Shown in pieces: positions 6,860 through 11,935 of a stretch of DNA of 35,264 nucleotides. Every line of letters begins with the position of its first letter. Position 1 is the first letter of the stretch. The stretch covers positions 1 to 35,264 of the IMG/VR virus record IMGVR_UViG_3300005541_000059. One strand, 5' to 3'. Source of the DNA: a virus. A model generated the notes under the pieces. That model ran no database searches. It was not told the origin of the DNA and worked only from the letters and a program-made list of their open reading frames with translations. The position numbers and the translations under genes were made by a program.

Positions 6860-7224
6860 TATTCTCTCCTGTAGCATCTAGTTGACGGCTTCTGCTCTTC
6901 TAGTGACTGTTTATCTGAGCATACGAAGTAGTGAAAGTGGTTAACGGCGTATCTGATAGAGTAATACCATGCTGGAGTATGATTGAATGATATTACTCTA
7001 TCACATATGCAGCAACGAATCTCATTCCAGTCAAAACCTACTAGAACTTTAGGCTTTGCTAGAATTAGAGAGAATTTCTTAACAGTGCTAGGATAAAGAC
7101 GTAATTGACCAGATGCTACACTAGTAATCTGGTCTCTCTTTCCTATCACTTGACCTTTTCTAGTCTCTGCTTTCAGAGATTCTTGGAGGATTGATTCTAG
7201 TTCTGCTTTTTGCTGTTCTATCAT
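6859..7224 (-). CDS. hypothetical protein with Cys/His cluster
   Basis: 121 residues from ATG 7224, preceded by GGATGA; a TTG at 7236 is the alternative, adding four residues. The N-terminal half is a charged helix. The C-terminal half contains RCCICDRVISF and HFHYFVC about 30 residues later, a likely zinc-binding CxxC...HxH...C site. The stop TAG overlaps the next GTG. Function not recognised; probably an early regulatory or DNA-binding protein. Confidence 0.66.
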   Translation of the reverse strand: MIEQQKAELESILQESLKAETRKGQVIGKRDQITSVASGQLRLYPSTVKKFSLILAKPKVLVGFDWNEIRCCICDRVISFNHTPAWYYSIRYAVNHFHYFVCSDKQSLEEQKPSTRCYRRE

Positions 7225-7242
7225 TACTTCATCCAAGTTGGC

Positions 7243-7482
7243 TTAATAGAGTTGTTTTTTATTCTGTTCTCTAGCTGCTTTTCGGTCATATCCAAATAAA
7301 GCAGCCACACTATCACGTGTTTCTCTATTCTCTTTTCTTCTACCATTCTTATCTCTTTCCTTATCTCTACATTTATTACACCACTTCTGTCCTTCCTCTT
7401 CTGCTGTTAATACCCTTTCACATTTCTTATTCTTACATCTACCTCGCATTGGATTGAATGGTGGTGGAGTGTTAAGAATCAT
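7243..7482 (-). CDS. small zinc-finger protein, first gene of the left operon
   Basis: 79 residues: C16/C21 and C35/C38 form a zinc ribbon, followed by a very basic stretch (KERDKNGRRKENRETRD) and a short helix. The basic tail suggests nucleic-acid binding. It is the promoter-proximal gene of the long leftward operon; GAGAGG sits six bases before the ATG at 7482. The mRNA leader from the predicted promoter is about 145 nt. Confidence 0.72.
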   Translation of the reverse strand: MILNTPPPFNPMRGRCKNKKCERVLTAEEEGQKWCNKCRDKERDKNGRRKENRETRDSVAALFGYDRKAAREQNKKQLY

Positions 7483-7634
7483 TCTTACCTCTCAATGAAA
7501 ACAAGGCAATCCACGATAGTCGATGACGGTCAGCGGCAGTCGTTGTCGGTGCGACGCGGCCTGACGGCCGTAACCTGTTGACCCGCTTGGGGTTAGCGTC
7601 GATTCCGGTTCTGCTCTCGTCATGTCTATGTGAG

Positions 7635-7661
7635 AGTATCACATTTACTTTCGGGTGTCAA
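7635..7661 (-). promoter_or_regulatory. predicted sigma70-type promoter for the left operon
   Basis: On the minus strand a perfect -35 TTGACA (7661-7656) is followed 15 bases later by GATACT with a TG extended -10 element (7640-7635), or 17 bases later by TACTCT. Transcription would start near 7627 and run into the zinc-finger gene at 7482. The TTGACA overlaps the right edge of the inverted repeat at 7644-7654, so a protein bound there could control it. Confidence 0.5.
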
Positions 7662-7685
7662 GAGCAAAATTGTGGTTGGGTTGGG

Positions 7686-7700
7686 TGACAAAAATTGTCA
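7686..7700. repeat. 15-bp palindrome TGACAA-N3-TTGTCA
   Basis: TGACAAAAATTGTCA is a perfect dyad with a three-base centre, the size of a small repressor operator. Its right arm is the -35 element of the rightward promoter at 7695-7723, and its centre lies about 30 bp upstream of the leftward -35. A dimeric regulator bound here could act on both promoters. Confidence 0.5.
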
Positions 7701-7723
7701 GTTTTGTATTCTTTCTTTATAAT
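7695..7723 (+). promoter_or_regulatory. predicted rightward promoter, no gene downstream
   Basis: TTGTCA (7695-7700), a 17-base spacer and a perfect TATAAT (7718-7723) on the plus strand. The spacing and boxes are near consensus, but the -10 lies in the A+T-rich run, which raises the chance of a false match. No plus-strand gene follows before 9707; a transcript from about 7730 would be antisense to the genes at 7984-8769. It could make an origin primer RNA or an antisense RNA. Confidence 0.35.
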
Positions 7724-7983
7724 AAATATATATATAATAATATATATATGTATATATAAAAGACTCAATAACACTCAAAACGACCGACAACGCCAACGAC
7801 CGCCGAAAGTAAAACTGACCCATCTAGACGCGAAACGTGGCGCAATTCGCTAAGTGCCTGCCTGCCTTGACGTTACTGCCAGTTCGAGACGACGGAAAAT
7901 GAGCGTTTCAGATTTTTTCGCACTCGCTTGGCGTTTTCTGACGTGAACTGTCGTGGTTGAAAATTTCAGACTAAATGATTCTT

Positions 7984-8106
7984 TCAATTCATTAATTTGA
8001 ACAGTTTAATTGCCATACAAAAGGCAGACAATTCTGCGTTCTGCTGCTTTTGAGTCAAAAGGCCGGTCTTGATTGGATACTGCTTGATAAATTCTTGTAG
8101 AGTCAT
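7984..8106 (-). CDS. hypothetical 40-residue protein
   Basis: MTLQEFIKQYPIKTGLLTQK continues to a short amphipathic helix (LSAFCMAIKLFKLMN). AGGAG stands nine bases before the ATG at 8106. The start looks like a helix-turn-helix-sized segment, but 40 residues is too short to assign a fold. It lies alone between the origin-like region and a hairpin, so it may have its own transcript. Confidence 0.6.
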   Translation of the reverse strand: MTLQEFIKQYPIKTGLLTQKQQNAELSAFCMAIKLFKLMN

Positions 8107-8142
8107 TTTGTTTTCTCCTGAAGTTTGCAATTAACTACAAGT

Positions 8143-8175
8143 GAAGACTGGAATCCTCATAAAACTCCAGTCTTC
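8143..8175. terminator. 10-bp stem hairpin between small genes, possible terminator
   Basis: GAAGACTGGA (8143-8152) and TCCAGTCTTC (8166-8175) form a perfect 10 bp stem with a 13 nt loop. No T-run follows on either strand, so intrinsic termination would be weak. It separates the gene at 8278-8769 from the 40-residue gene and may act as a transcript end, an RNA-stability hairpin or an attenuator. Confidence 0.4.
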
Positions 8176-8182
8176 TATCTAG

Positions 8183-8281
8183 CTAATTGAGACGACTATT
8201 GTTGCACCAGATTTTCTCTTTCTTCGCCTTTTGGAGCAGAGACAGAAGAAAGCAGTTTTTCTGGATTCTTACTTTCTTCAC
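8183..8281 (-). other. 32-codon open frame reached by a -1 shift at a GGGAAAG heptamer
   Basis: The gene at 8278-8769 ends GCG GGA AAG TGA. The heptamer GGGAAAG (8287-8281) directly before its stop is the same slippery sequence used by phage lambda for the G/GT frameshift. A -1 shift would continue from GTG (8281) through 32 lysine-rich codons to TAG at 8183. The same GTG could instead start a separate small gene. A third frame from 8279 stays open for 27 acidic codons to 8196. The site and frames are seen; use of a shift is not shown. Confidence 0.25.
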
Positions 8282-8769
8282 TTTCCCGCCTTCAACTGAG
8301 AGGCGACAATTCCGGGCTTAATTAAAGCCACTGCGTCTTCAATCGAAACGTTTGCAGAGCCACTGTAATTCTTAACAACGGCCTTGAACATTTTCTGAAT
8401 CTCTTCAGGCCAAGTCTTGTCAACAAACTCTGCAATCGGGTCTGAAGCTTCCTTATACAGAATTTCGTTGTCTCCGAGAATGAGTCGGCGAACTACAAAC
8501 GCTTCTCCTTCGGCTTCGGAGAGTTTGTCTCCGCCTGTCAAATGCATAAACTCAGTGAATGAAGTAGGAAGAGTTTCCGGCTGAGTTTCATCCCAGTTCT
8601 CGTATTGAATTTCCTGCGGATTCCGACCGCGAGTCAATCCGAGACTAGTTCTAGTTCCCTTTCCAGTCTTTCCGGCATTCAATTTCACTTCACGCGCAGC
8701 CATTTCCGCAGTTCGCGCAGCCAAAGCCGCTTTCTTTTCCGCGTCGGTCTGTTCAGCAGTAGTTGTCAT
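8278..8769 (-). CDS. hypothetical protein, conserved-looking, own promoter
   Basis: 163 residues. The N-terminus is an Ala/Lys/Glu helix, then comes a Gly/Arg/Thr-rich basic segment (GKTGKGTRTSLGLTRGRNP), then an acidic alpha-helical domain. No family is recognised. Its codons are richer in G+C than those of its neighbours, as in a strongly expressed or recently acquired gene. It has its own sigma70-like promoter (8812-8840), an operator-like dyad at the transcription start, and AAGGA eight bases before the ATG at 8769, so it is probably expressed strongly and separately. Its stop is preceded by a GGGAAAG slippery heptamer. Confidence 0.75.
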   Translation of the reverse strand: MTTTAEQTDAEKKAALAARTAEMAAREVKLNAGKTGKGTRTSLGLTRGRNPQEIQYENWDETQPETLPTSFTEFMHLTGGDKLSEAEGEAFVVRRLILGDNEILYKEASDPIAEFVDKTWPEEIQKMFKAVVKNYSGSANVSIEDAVALIKPGIVASQLKAGK

Positions 8770-8788
8770 TTTCGTTTTCCTTTGAGTG

Positions 8789-8806
8789 TGTCGGGTAATT
8801 CCGACA
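8789..8806. repeat. dyad TGTCGG-N6-CCGACA at a transcription start
   Basis: A perfect 6 bp inverted repeat with a 6 bp centre, placed where transcription from the promoter at 8812-8840 should begin and 20 bases before the ribosome site. It can be an operator in DNA or a 5'-leader hairpin in RNA. Confidence 0.4.
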
Positions 8807-8811
8807 AGAGA

Positions 8812-8840
8812 ATTGTCTCATGTTTCGGGTCGAGAGTCAA
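8812..8840 (-). promoter_or_regulatory. predicted sigma70-type promoter for the gene at 8278-8769
   Basis: Minus-strand TTGACT (8840-8835), a 17-base spacer and GACAAT (8817-8812), 5/6 and 4/6 matches to consensus at ideal spacing. The transcription start is expected near 8805, about 35 bases before the ATG. Confidence 0.55.
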
Positions 8841-8843
8841 GGG

Positions 8844-8993
8844 TTATTTGGTGATTACACCTTCCTTTTTGCAGCCCTTTGCGGCGACTGTCTTAATTCC
8901 ACAAATGTAATACCGCTTTGGAGTCGAACCGCAATAAGCGCAACGGAGTCGAGCGAACGAAGTGAGCGAGAGACAAACTTTACACTTATACAT
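8844..8993 (-). CDS. 49-residue zinc-ribbon protein
   Basis: MYKCKVCLSLTSFARLRCAY and on: C4/C7 and C18/C21 form a zinc ribbon, with C31 and C41 as further possible ligands; the protein is basic. GGAG lies five bases before the ATG at 8993. It is separated from the next gene by the promoter at 8812-8840. Part of its coding sequence contains the repeat-like string GAGCGAACGAAGTGAGCGAG on the plus strand, whose G+C content is unlike the surroundings. Confidence 0.62.
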   Translation of the reverse strand: MYKCKVCLSLTSFARLRCAYCGSTPKRYYICGIKTVAAKGCKKEGVITK

Positions 8994-9038
8994 GGTTCTC
9001 CAAAATCTGAAATCTGAACTATTCAGGAATCAGGACCA

Positions 9039-9230
9039 CTAGCGTAGAACCTTTTTGATAATAGCTAGGCACTTGAGACAATTTACATCTTTTGGATTGG
9101 AACTAGCTTGTCTATTTTCGCCTTTTGTTTTACAAGCAATCGATGCTCCGAACCGGAAATGTATCACCTTGCCATCTTCGCCTTCGTCTCTGTAGCCAGT
9201 GTCCATACTAGTATATAAAGCATAGCTCAT
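9039..9230 (-). CDS. small zinc-binding protein, hypothetical
   Basis: 63 residues with H24, C33 and C51/C54 (CLKC) in the spacing of a phage family of short H...C...CxxC proteins with no known role. The ATG at 9230 lies inside the operator-like repeat cluster 9229-9270, so its expression may be controlled directly there. It is the rightmost leftward gene. Confidence 0.62.
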   Translation of the reverse strand: MSYALYTSMDTGYRDEGEDGKVIHFRFGASIACKTKGENRQASSNPKDVNCLKCLAIIKKVLR

Positions 9231-9270
9231 ACCAGGTCGCTACCAGGCATATAACCACAACATCTGGTAT
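9229..9270. repeat. TACCAGG direct and inverted repeats, operator-like
   Basis: TACCAGG occurs at 9230-9236 and 9241-9247 (11 bp apart, one helical turn), and CTGGTAT at 9264-9270 is the reverse complement of ATACCAG at 9229-9235. The cluster covers the start of the gene at 9039-9230 and lies at the divergence point of the two arms. Confidence 0.4.
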
Positions 9271-9317
9271 AACAACGGCCGCTAGCTACCATATATAGAT
9301 GTGTAAATAAAGTCTCT

Positions 9318-9355
9318 GGAGCCGTAGCTCTATAATGTTGGAGCCGTAGCTCTAT
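9318..9355. repeat. 22-bp-period tandem repeat GGAGCCGTAGCTCTAT
   Basis: The 16 bp unit occurs at 9318-9333 and again, identical, at 9340-9355. Each copy contains GAGC-CGTA-GCTC, a small dyad. Two perfect copies one period (about two helical turns) apart look like a protein-binding site. The unit also resembles the 5' end of a tRNA, but no cloverleaf can be drawn. Confidence 0.6.
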
Positions 9356-9577
9356 TGTTGAAAATCCTTAGGAAATATCAGCTTCTTTATGGAGACAGGC
9401 ATCATCCGTGCCAGTCAATTCCAGACCCTACCCAGCAGCCACCATATTTTGGGACTCCGGCTTGCAATACAGTGCGGACTATTCACCTCACTCTAATGAA
9501 AAGAATAATAAATCACATTCTAATAAAGAATATAATGAAAAAGGATTAATTCTGCACAATCAAAAAATAAAATAAAA

Positions 9578-9596
9578 ATTCTGAAAAAATCAGAAT
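9578..9596 (-). terminator. A+T-rich hairpin with U-tract on the minus strand
   Basis: ATTCTGA (9578-9584), five A, TCAGAAT (9590-9596). Read leftwards the stem is followed by TTTTATTTTATTTTTT, which looks like a weak intrinsic terminator. It would stop stray leftward transcription coming from the right arm and keep it out of the early genes. The stem is poor in G+C. Confidence 0.4.
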
Positions 9597-9611
9597 CTGA
9601 AATCTTCAGCG

Positions 9612-9621
9612 CCTCCGGAGG
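9612..9621. repeat. 10-bp perfect palindrome CCTCCGGAGG
   Basis: It lies 22 bp upstream of the -35 box of the rightward promoter and is followed by five T. With no loop it is a poor RNA hairpin, so an operator is more likely than a terminator. Confidence 0.35.
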
Positions 9622-9643
9622 TTTTTGCTAACAAAACGAGGGC

Positions 9644-9672
9644 TTGACAAAAAAATCTGAACCGGATATACT
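9644..9672 (+). promoter_or_regulatory. strong sigma70-type promoter for the right arm
   Basis: TTGACA (9644-9649), a 17-base spacer, TATACT (9667-9672): a perfect -35 and a 5/6 -10 at ideal spacing. Transcription should start near 9679, 28 bases before the first rightward ATG (9707), which has a GGGGGA ribosome site. It faces a block of 35 rightward genes with no clear terminator inside the window. Confidence 0.75.
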
Positions 9673-9706
9673 AGGATTCTCAGTCGAGGTGTCGGGGGAA
9701 TAGTGT

Positions 9707-9925
9707 ATGAATAATACAGATAGAATGAAAGAATCAGCTGAACGCAGAGCATTAATAGCCGCAAGCGGGATAGCGAAAAGAGTTTCTGATAGGATTACGT
9801 TTCCTAAACTTTATTGTAATTGCCCTCCTAGAGAAGTTAAAGCTTTAACGACTCGTTACGACTGGAATAGCTACGTAGAATATTGTGACAACTGCAAGCT
9901 CCTGCTTCGCAGAGAAAATGAATAG
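9707..9925 (+). CDS. small zinc-binding protein, first rightward gene
   Basis: 72 residues: a basic helical N-terminus (MKESAERRALIAASGIAKRV) and a C-terminal cysteine cluster, C37/C39 and C60/C63. It lies directly behind the strong promoter at 9644-9672 with GGGGGAA nine bases before the ATG. Function not recognised; a regulator of the right arm is possible from its position. Confidence 0.7.
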   Translation: MNNTDRMKESAERRALIAASGIAKRVSDRITFPKLYCNCPPREVKALTTRYDWNSYVEYCDNCKLLLRRENE

Positions 9926-9928
9926 GCA

Positions 9929-10057
9929 ATGGCTACTAAGTGTATGGTTTGTGGATGTCCTGTAGCTTTTAGATTGAAGCAAGCATCTACAGTAGGTGAA
10001 TCTTTGTGTTGGCCTTGTTGGGTTTGGGCAGGTAGAATCCTCAAATATCCTTGGTGA
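9929..10057 (+). CDS. 42-residue zinc-ribbon protein
   Basis: MATKCMVCGCPVAFRLKQ followed by LCWPCWVWAG: C5/C8/C10 and C27/C30 make a compact zinc ribbon. It starts three bases after the preceding stop and ends six bases before the next ATG, so it fits the operon exactly. Function unknown. Confidence 0.62.
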   Translation: MATKCMVCGCPVAFRLKQASTVGESLCWPCWVWAGRILKYPW

Positions 10058-10063
10058 AAGTAT

Positions 10064-10561
10064 ATGATCATTAATAATGATGAAGCTTCTAAGAGATTGA
10101 ATTCTCCGTTGAATCTAATTAATAAACTTCGTGAAACGAAGGCTAATGCAAAAGCTAAAGCCGCAATGGCCATATTCATTCCTCAAAACAGAAAGGAGGT
10201 TACAGCTGAATCCATTCCCATTGGTTCCAGAGTTAATGCCGGGGTTCAGCATCCGGCAGAAAACACTGAAACATTAGATTCAATATTAGAGAACAGCGAA
10301 GCTCAGATAAGCTTAGGACTTGCTCATGACTCAGCTCTTAAGTTGTTAAATAGTTCAATAACAAGATTATCAAATAATATAGACGAAGTTAAAGCTGAGA
10401 AATTGCCACAAGCAATACTCGCAGCTAGTAAAGTCGTAGAATCAATCCGCCGCGAACGTAACGAAGCACTGAAGAATAATAAAGACCGAGAAGTACATTA
10501 TCACTTCTATACGCCGGAACAGAAAACTTTAACAGACTACGAAGTAATCGAGGTTCAATAA
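10064..10561 (+). CDS. conserved phage protein, possible terminase small subunit
   Basis: 165 residues: a basic helical start, an extended Pro-containing segment, then a long charged helix with LPQAILAASKVVESIRRERNEA and a C-terminal VHYHFYTPEQK followed by a beta strand. A DNA-binding N-terminus, oligomerising helix and C-terminal strand would suit a small terminase subunit, and none is seen elsewhere in the window. However, it is separated from the large terminase by the lysis-like block and no sequence signature proves it. GGTGA lies before the ATG. Confidence 0.6.
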   Translation: MIINNDEASKRLNSPLNLINKLRETKANAKAKAAMAIFIPQNRKEVTAESIPIGSRVNAGVQHPAENTETLDSILENSEAQISLGLAHDSALKLLNSSITRLSNNIDEVKAEKLPQAILAASKVVESIRRERNEALKNNKDREVHYHFYTPEQKTLTDYEVIEVQ

Positions 10562-10572
10562 AGTCTGAGACA

Positions 10573-10926
10573 ATGGCTGAAGAGTCAGTTGCTGGAGTTA
10601 TTTCGGCTGAGATTCCCAAGCAAGTAGTAGGACTGATTCCAGCTTCAATTCCACCGACTACAACAACTGAGCAGAATTTAGTAACTGCTGGACAAAGAAG
10701 AATAAACCTAATATGGGAGTGGACACAATCTATAATCTCTGTGTCTGTTGTATTGGCTAATATGATAGTAGCAGTTTATGACGGAGTAGTAAATAAAGCT
10801 CCAGCATTTCCTACCGTCTTGTCGTCAGCACTCTTTCTAGTTGTCGGCTTTTATTTCTCTAGAACTAATCATTCTGCAATAGGTGGAGTCGGTGATAAGA
10901 CGGCAACAATTTACGCAGGACGTTGA
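10573..10926 (+). CDS. two-span membrane protein, holin candidate
   Basis: 117 residues. A polar N-terminal 40 residues is followed by two hydrophobic helices, about 48-70 (WTQSIISVSVVLANMIVAVY) and 78-96 (FPTVLSSALFLVVGFYFS), and a short polar tail. The size and topology match class II holins, which open the inner membrane at lysis. The neighbours (exported PAP2 phosphatase, more small membrane proteins, lysozyme-like protein) support a lysis block. There is no sequence motif unique to holins, so the role is inference. Confidence 0.6.
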   Translation: MAEESVAGVISAEIPKQVVGLIPASIPPTTTTEQNLVTAGQRRINLIWEWTQSIISVSVVLANMIVAVYDGVVNKAPAFPTVLSSALFLVVGFYFSRTNHSAIGGVGDKTATIYAGR

Positions 10927-11394
10927 TTGACTAGGTTCTTAACGGCCGTTGCGACGGTATTATTCTATTCTACAATCCTCTCTGCACAACCGACCGTATT
11001 AGATCCTCCTAATCCAACCTGGAGTAATACTAACGCAGCAAACATTGCTAGTTATATTCCAGTAGCCGCAAGCATCGTATATGATTCGTATAAGTCTTAT
11101 AAGTCTGAAAACAGAAAACGAAGTTTTCTGATGCAAGGAATAAAGACTGGAACTAACCTTGGAGCGGCCGAGGCTATTAAATTGTTAATTCACAGAATCA
11201 GACCTGATATGTCAGATAATAAATCATTTCCATCAGAACACACTGAACTTAGTGCGATGGGAACTTCAATAGCAGTATCAATCCCATTGGCAGCCGGAAC
11301 GGGCTATCTTCGGATGGCTGCAAACAAGCATTTCCTGACTGATACAATTACAGGATTGGGAATTGGTTTCCTTACAGGACGTTACATTAGATAG
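10927..11394 (+). CDS. exported PAP2-family phosphatase
   Basis: 155 residues starting at TTG 10927, directly after the previous stop, with AGGA seven bases upstream. The first 20 residues (FLTAVATVLFYSTILSAQ) are a signal peptide or anchor. All three PAP2 motifs are present: K85-x6-RP (92-93), PSEHT (102-106; the usual Gly of PSGH is Glu) and R129-x5-H135-x3-D139. These residues form the lipid-phosphate phosphatase site, which acts on phosphatidate or undecaprenyl pyrophosphate outside the membrane. A periplasmic phosphatase here could interfere with cell-wall lipid carrier recycling or lipopolysaccharide at lysis. Whether Glu104 permits activity is unknown. Confidence 0.85.
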   Translation: MTRFLTAVATVLFYSTILSAQPTVLDPPNPTWSNTNAANIASYIPVAASIVYDSYKSYKSENRKRSFLMQGIKTGTNLGAAEAIKLLIHRIRPDMSDNKSFPSEHTELSAMGTSIAVSIPLAAGTGYLRMAANKHFLTDTITGLGIGFLTGRYIR

Positions 11395-11423
11395 CACCGA
11401 GCGACTGAAAGGAGCGAGGTGAA

Positions 11424-11621
11424 ATGAATTGGACAGCACTTCTACAAGTCGTCTTGAATGTATTCGAAAAAAATCCACAATTGGCTGAAACTCTTCTCAC
11501 TACTCTATTTAGTTTATTTGCTAATAATCCTCCGCTAGTTGCTAAAGCCGTTCAGGTCGGATTAGCTCATGCTTCTGCAATAGCTCCGGCAGCTCATGTA
11601 GTTGAGGTTAAAGCGGCATGA
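11424..11621 (+). CDS. small amphipathic protein, hypothetical
   Basis: 65 residues, helical, with hydrophobic stretches (ALLQVVLNVF, ETLLTTLFSLF, AKAVQVGLAHASAIAPAAH). AAAGGAG and GAGG lie upstream of the ATG at 11424. It sits in the lysis-like block and overlaps the next small membrane protein by ATGA. It may be membrane-associated. Function not recognised. Confidence 0.68.
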   Translation: MNWTALLQVVLNVFEKNPQLAETLLTTLFSLFANNPPLVAKAVQVGLAHASAIAPAAHVVEVKAA

Positions 11622-11761
11622 ATATGCATCTTCTCTTGTTAGTGTTTGCATTCGTATTATTTGTTTTAGCAGCTATTCCATTCACTCCGACTGAACCCTA
11701 TTGGAATAGACTCTGTGCAGCAGGACTGGCTTGTTGGGTGGCTGCTAGTTTATTTGGATAA
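11618..11761 (+). CDS. small membrane protein
   Basis: 47 codons, MNMHLLLLVFAFVLFVLAAI, then a polar link (PFTPTEPYWNRL) and a second hydrophobic helix (AAGLACWVAASLF): two spans. The ATG overlaps the previous stop (ATGA). The size suits a spanin or pinholin-like accessory, but no lipobox or coiled coil is present. Support comes from composition and exact fit in the operon. Confidence 0.6.
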   Translation: MNMHLLLLVFAFVLFVLAAIPFTPTEPYWNRLCAAGLACWVAASLFG

Positions 11762-11764
11762 AGA

Positions 11765-11920
11765 ATGCAACTCTTCACACTAGCCAACGGCAATGTAATT
11801 AATCTGGTACAGGTTGTAGAGATTGTAGGTCTTGTTATTCATATGACTAATGGAACATCGATCACAATAACGGCCGAAGATAAGATTAACATCTTGCGGC
11901 TTCCGTTGATTGTAGTTTAG
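11765..11920 (+). CDS. hypothetical 51-residue protein
   Basis: MQLFTLANGNVINLVQVVEI and on, alternating hydrophobic residues that predict a small beta-sheet protein (also VIHMTNGTSITITAED). The ATG is three bases after the previous stop and the stop is 15 bases before the next gene. No family recognised. Confidence 0.58.
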   Translation: MQLFTLANGNVINLVQVVEIVGLVIHMTNGTSITITAEDKINILRLPLIVV

Positions 11921-11935
11921 TTCAGGAGAATCATA

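Larger units (their letters stand above)
7535..7813. other. candidate replication origin / control region with nested inverted repeats
   Basis: The 501 bp between 7482 and 7984 has no credible gene. Around an almost pure A+T run of 46 bp (7716-7761) lie three nested inverted repeats: GGCAGTCGTTG (7535-7545) with CAACGACCGCC (7794-7804, 10/11), CGTTGTCGGT (7541-7550) with ACCGACAACG (7783-7792, perfect), and TTTACTTTCGG (7644-7654) with CCGAAAGTAAA (7803-7813, perfect). The flanks are clearly more G+C-rich than the neighbouring genes. An easily melted core between inverted protein-binding sites is the usual look of an origin. No initiator gene or iteron set proves it. Confidence 0.45.
9231..9706. 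other. divergent intergenic region, no convincing gene
   Basis: 476 bp between the leftward and rightward arms. It holds the operator-like cluster, a 22 bp tandem repeat, an A+T-rich stretch with a hairpin, a 10 bp palindrome and the rightward promoter, each listed separately. The middle part (9356-9540) has a TTG-started frame of 64 codons without a ribosome site and with His/Pro/Cys-rich sequence that does not look like a phage protein. I see nothing else there. Confidence 0.5.

Noticed and set aside
7716-7761. A+T run read as several overlapping -10 boxes
   Set aside because: Any TATAAT-like word is expected by chance there; only the one at 7718 with a matched -35 at 17 bp was kept, with low confidence.
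8941-8975. Repeat-like string GAGCGAACGAAGTGAGCGAG as a mobile-element end or CRISPR repeat
   Set aside because: Only one copy in the window, no spacer array and no transposase; it is inside a probable small gene.
9318-9455. Possible tRNA: GGAGCCGTAGCTC looks like a 5' half and CAGCAGCCACCA like a 3' CCA end
   Set aside because: The acceptor halves do not pair and no T-arm with TTC/GAN loop or anticodon stem can be drawn.
9355-9549. 64-codon plus-strand frame starting with TTG
   Set aside because: No ribosome site, odd His/Pro/Cys composition, begins inside the tandem repeat; not supported as a gene.
10425-10619. Open frame opposite the gene at 10064-10561
   Set aside because: It is a mirror of a well-supported gene, with no start context of its own.
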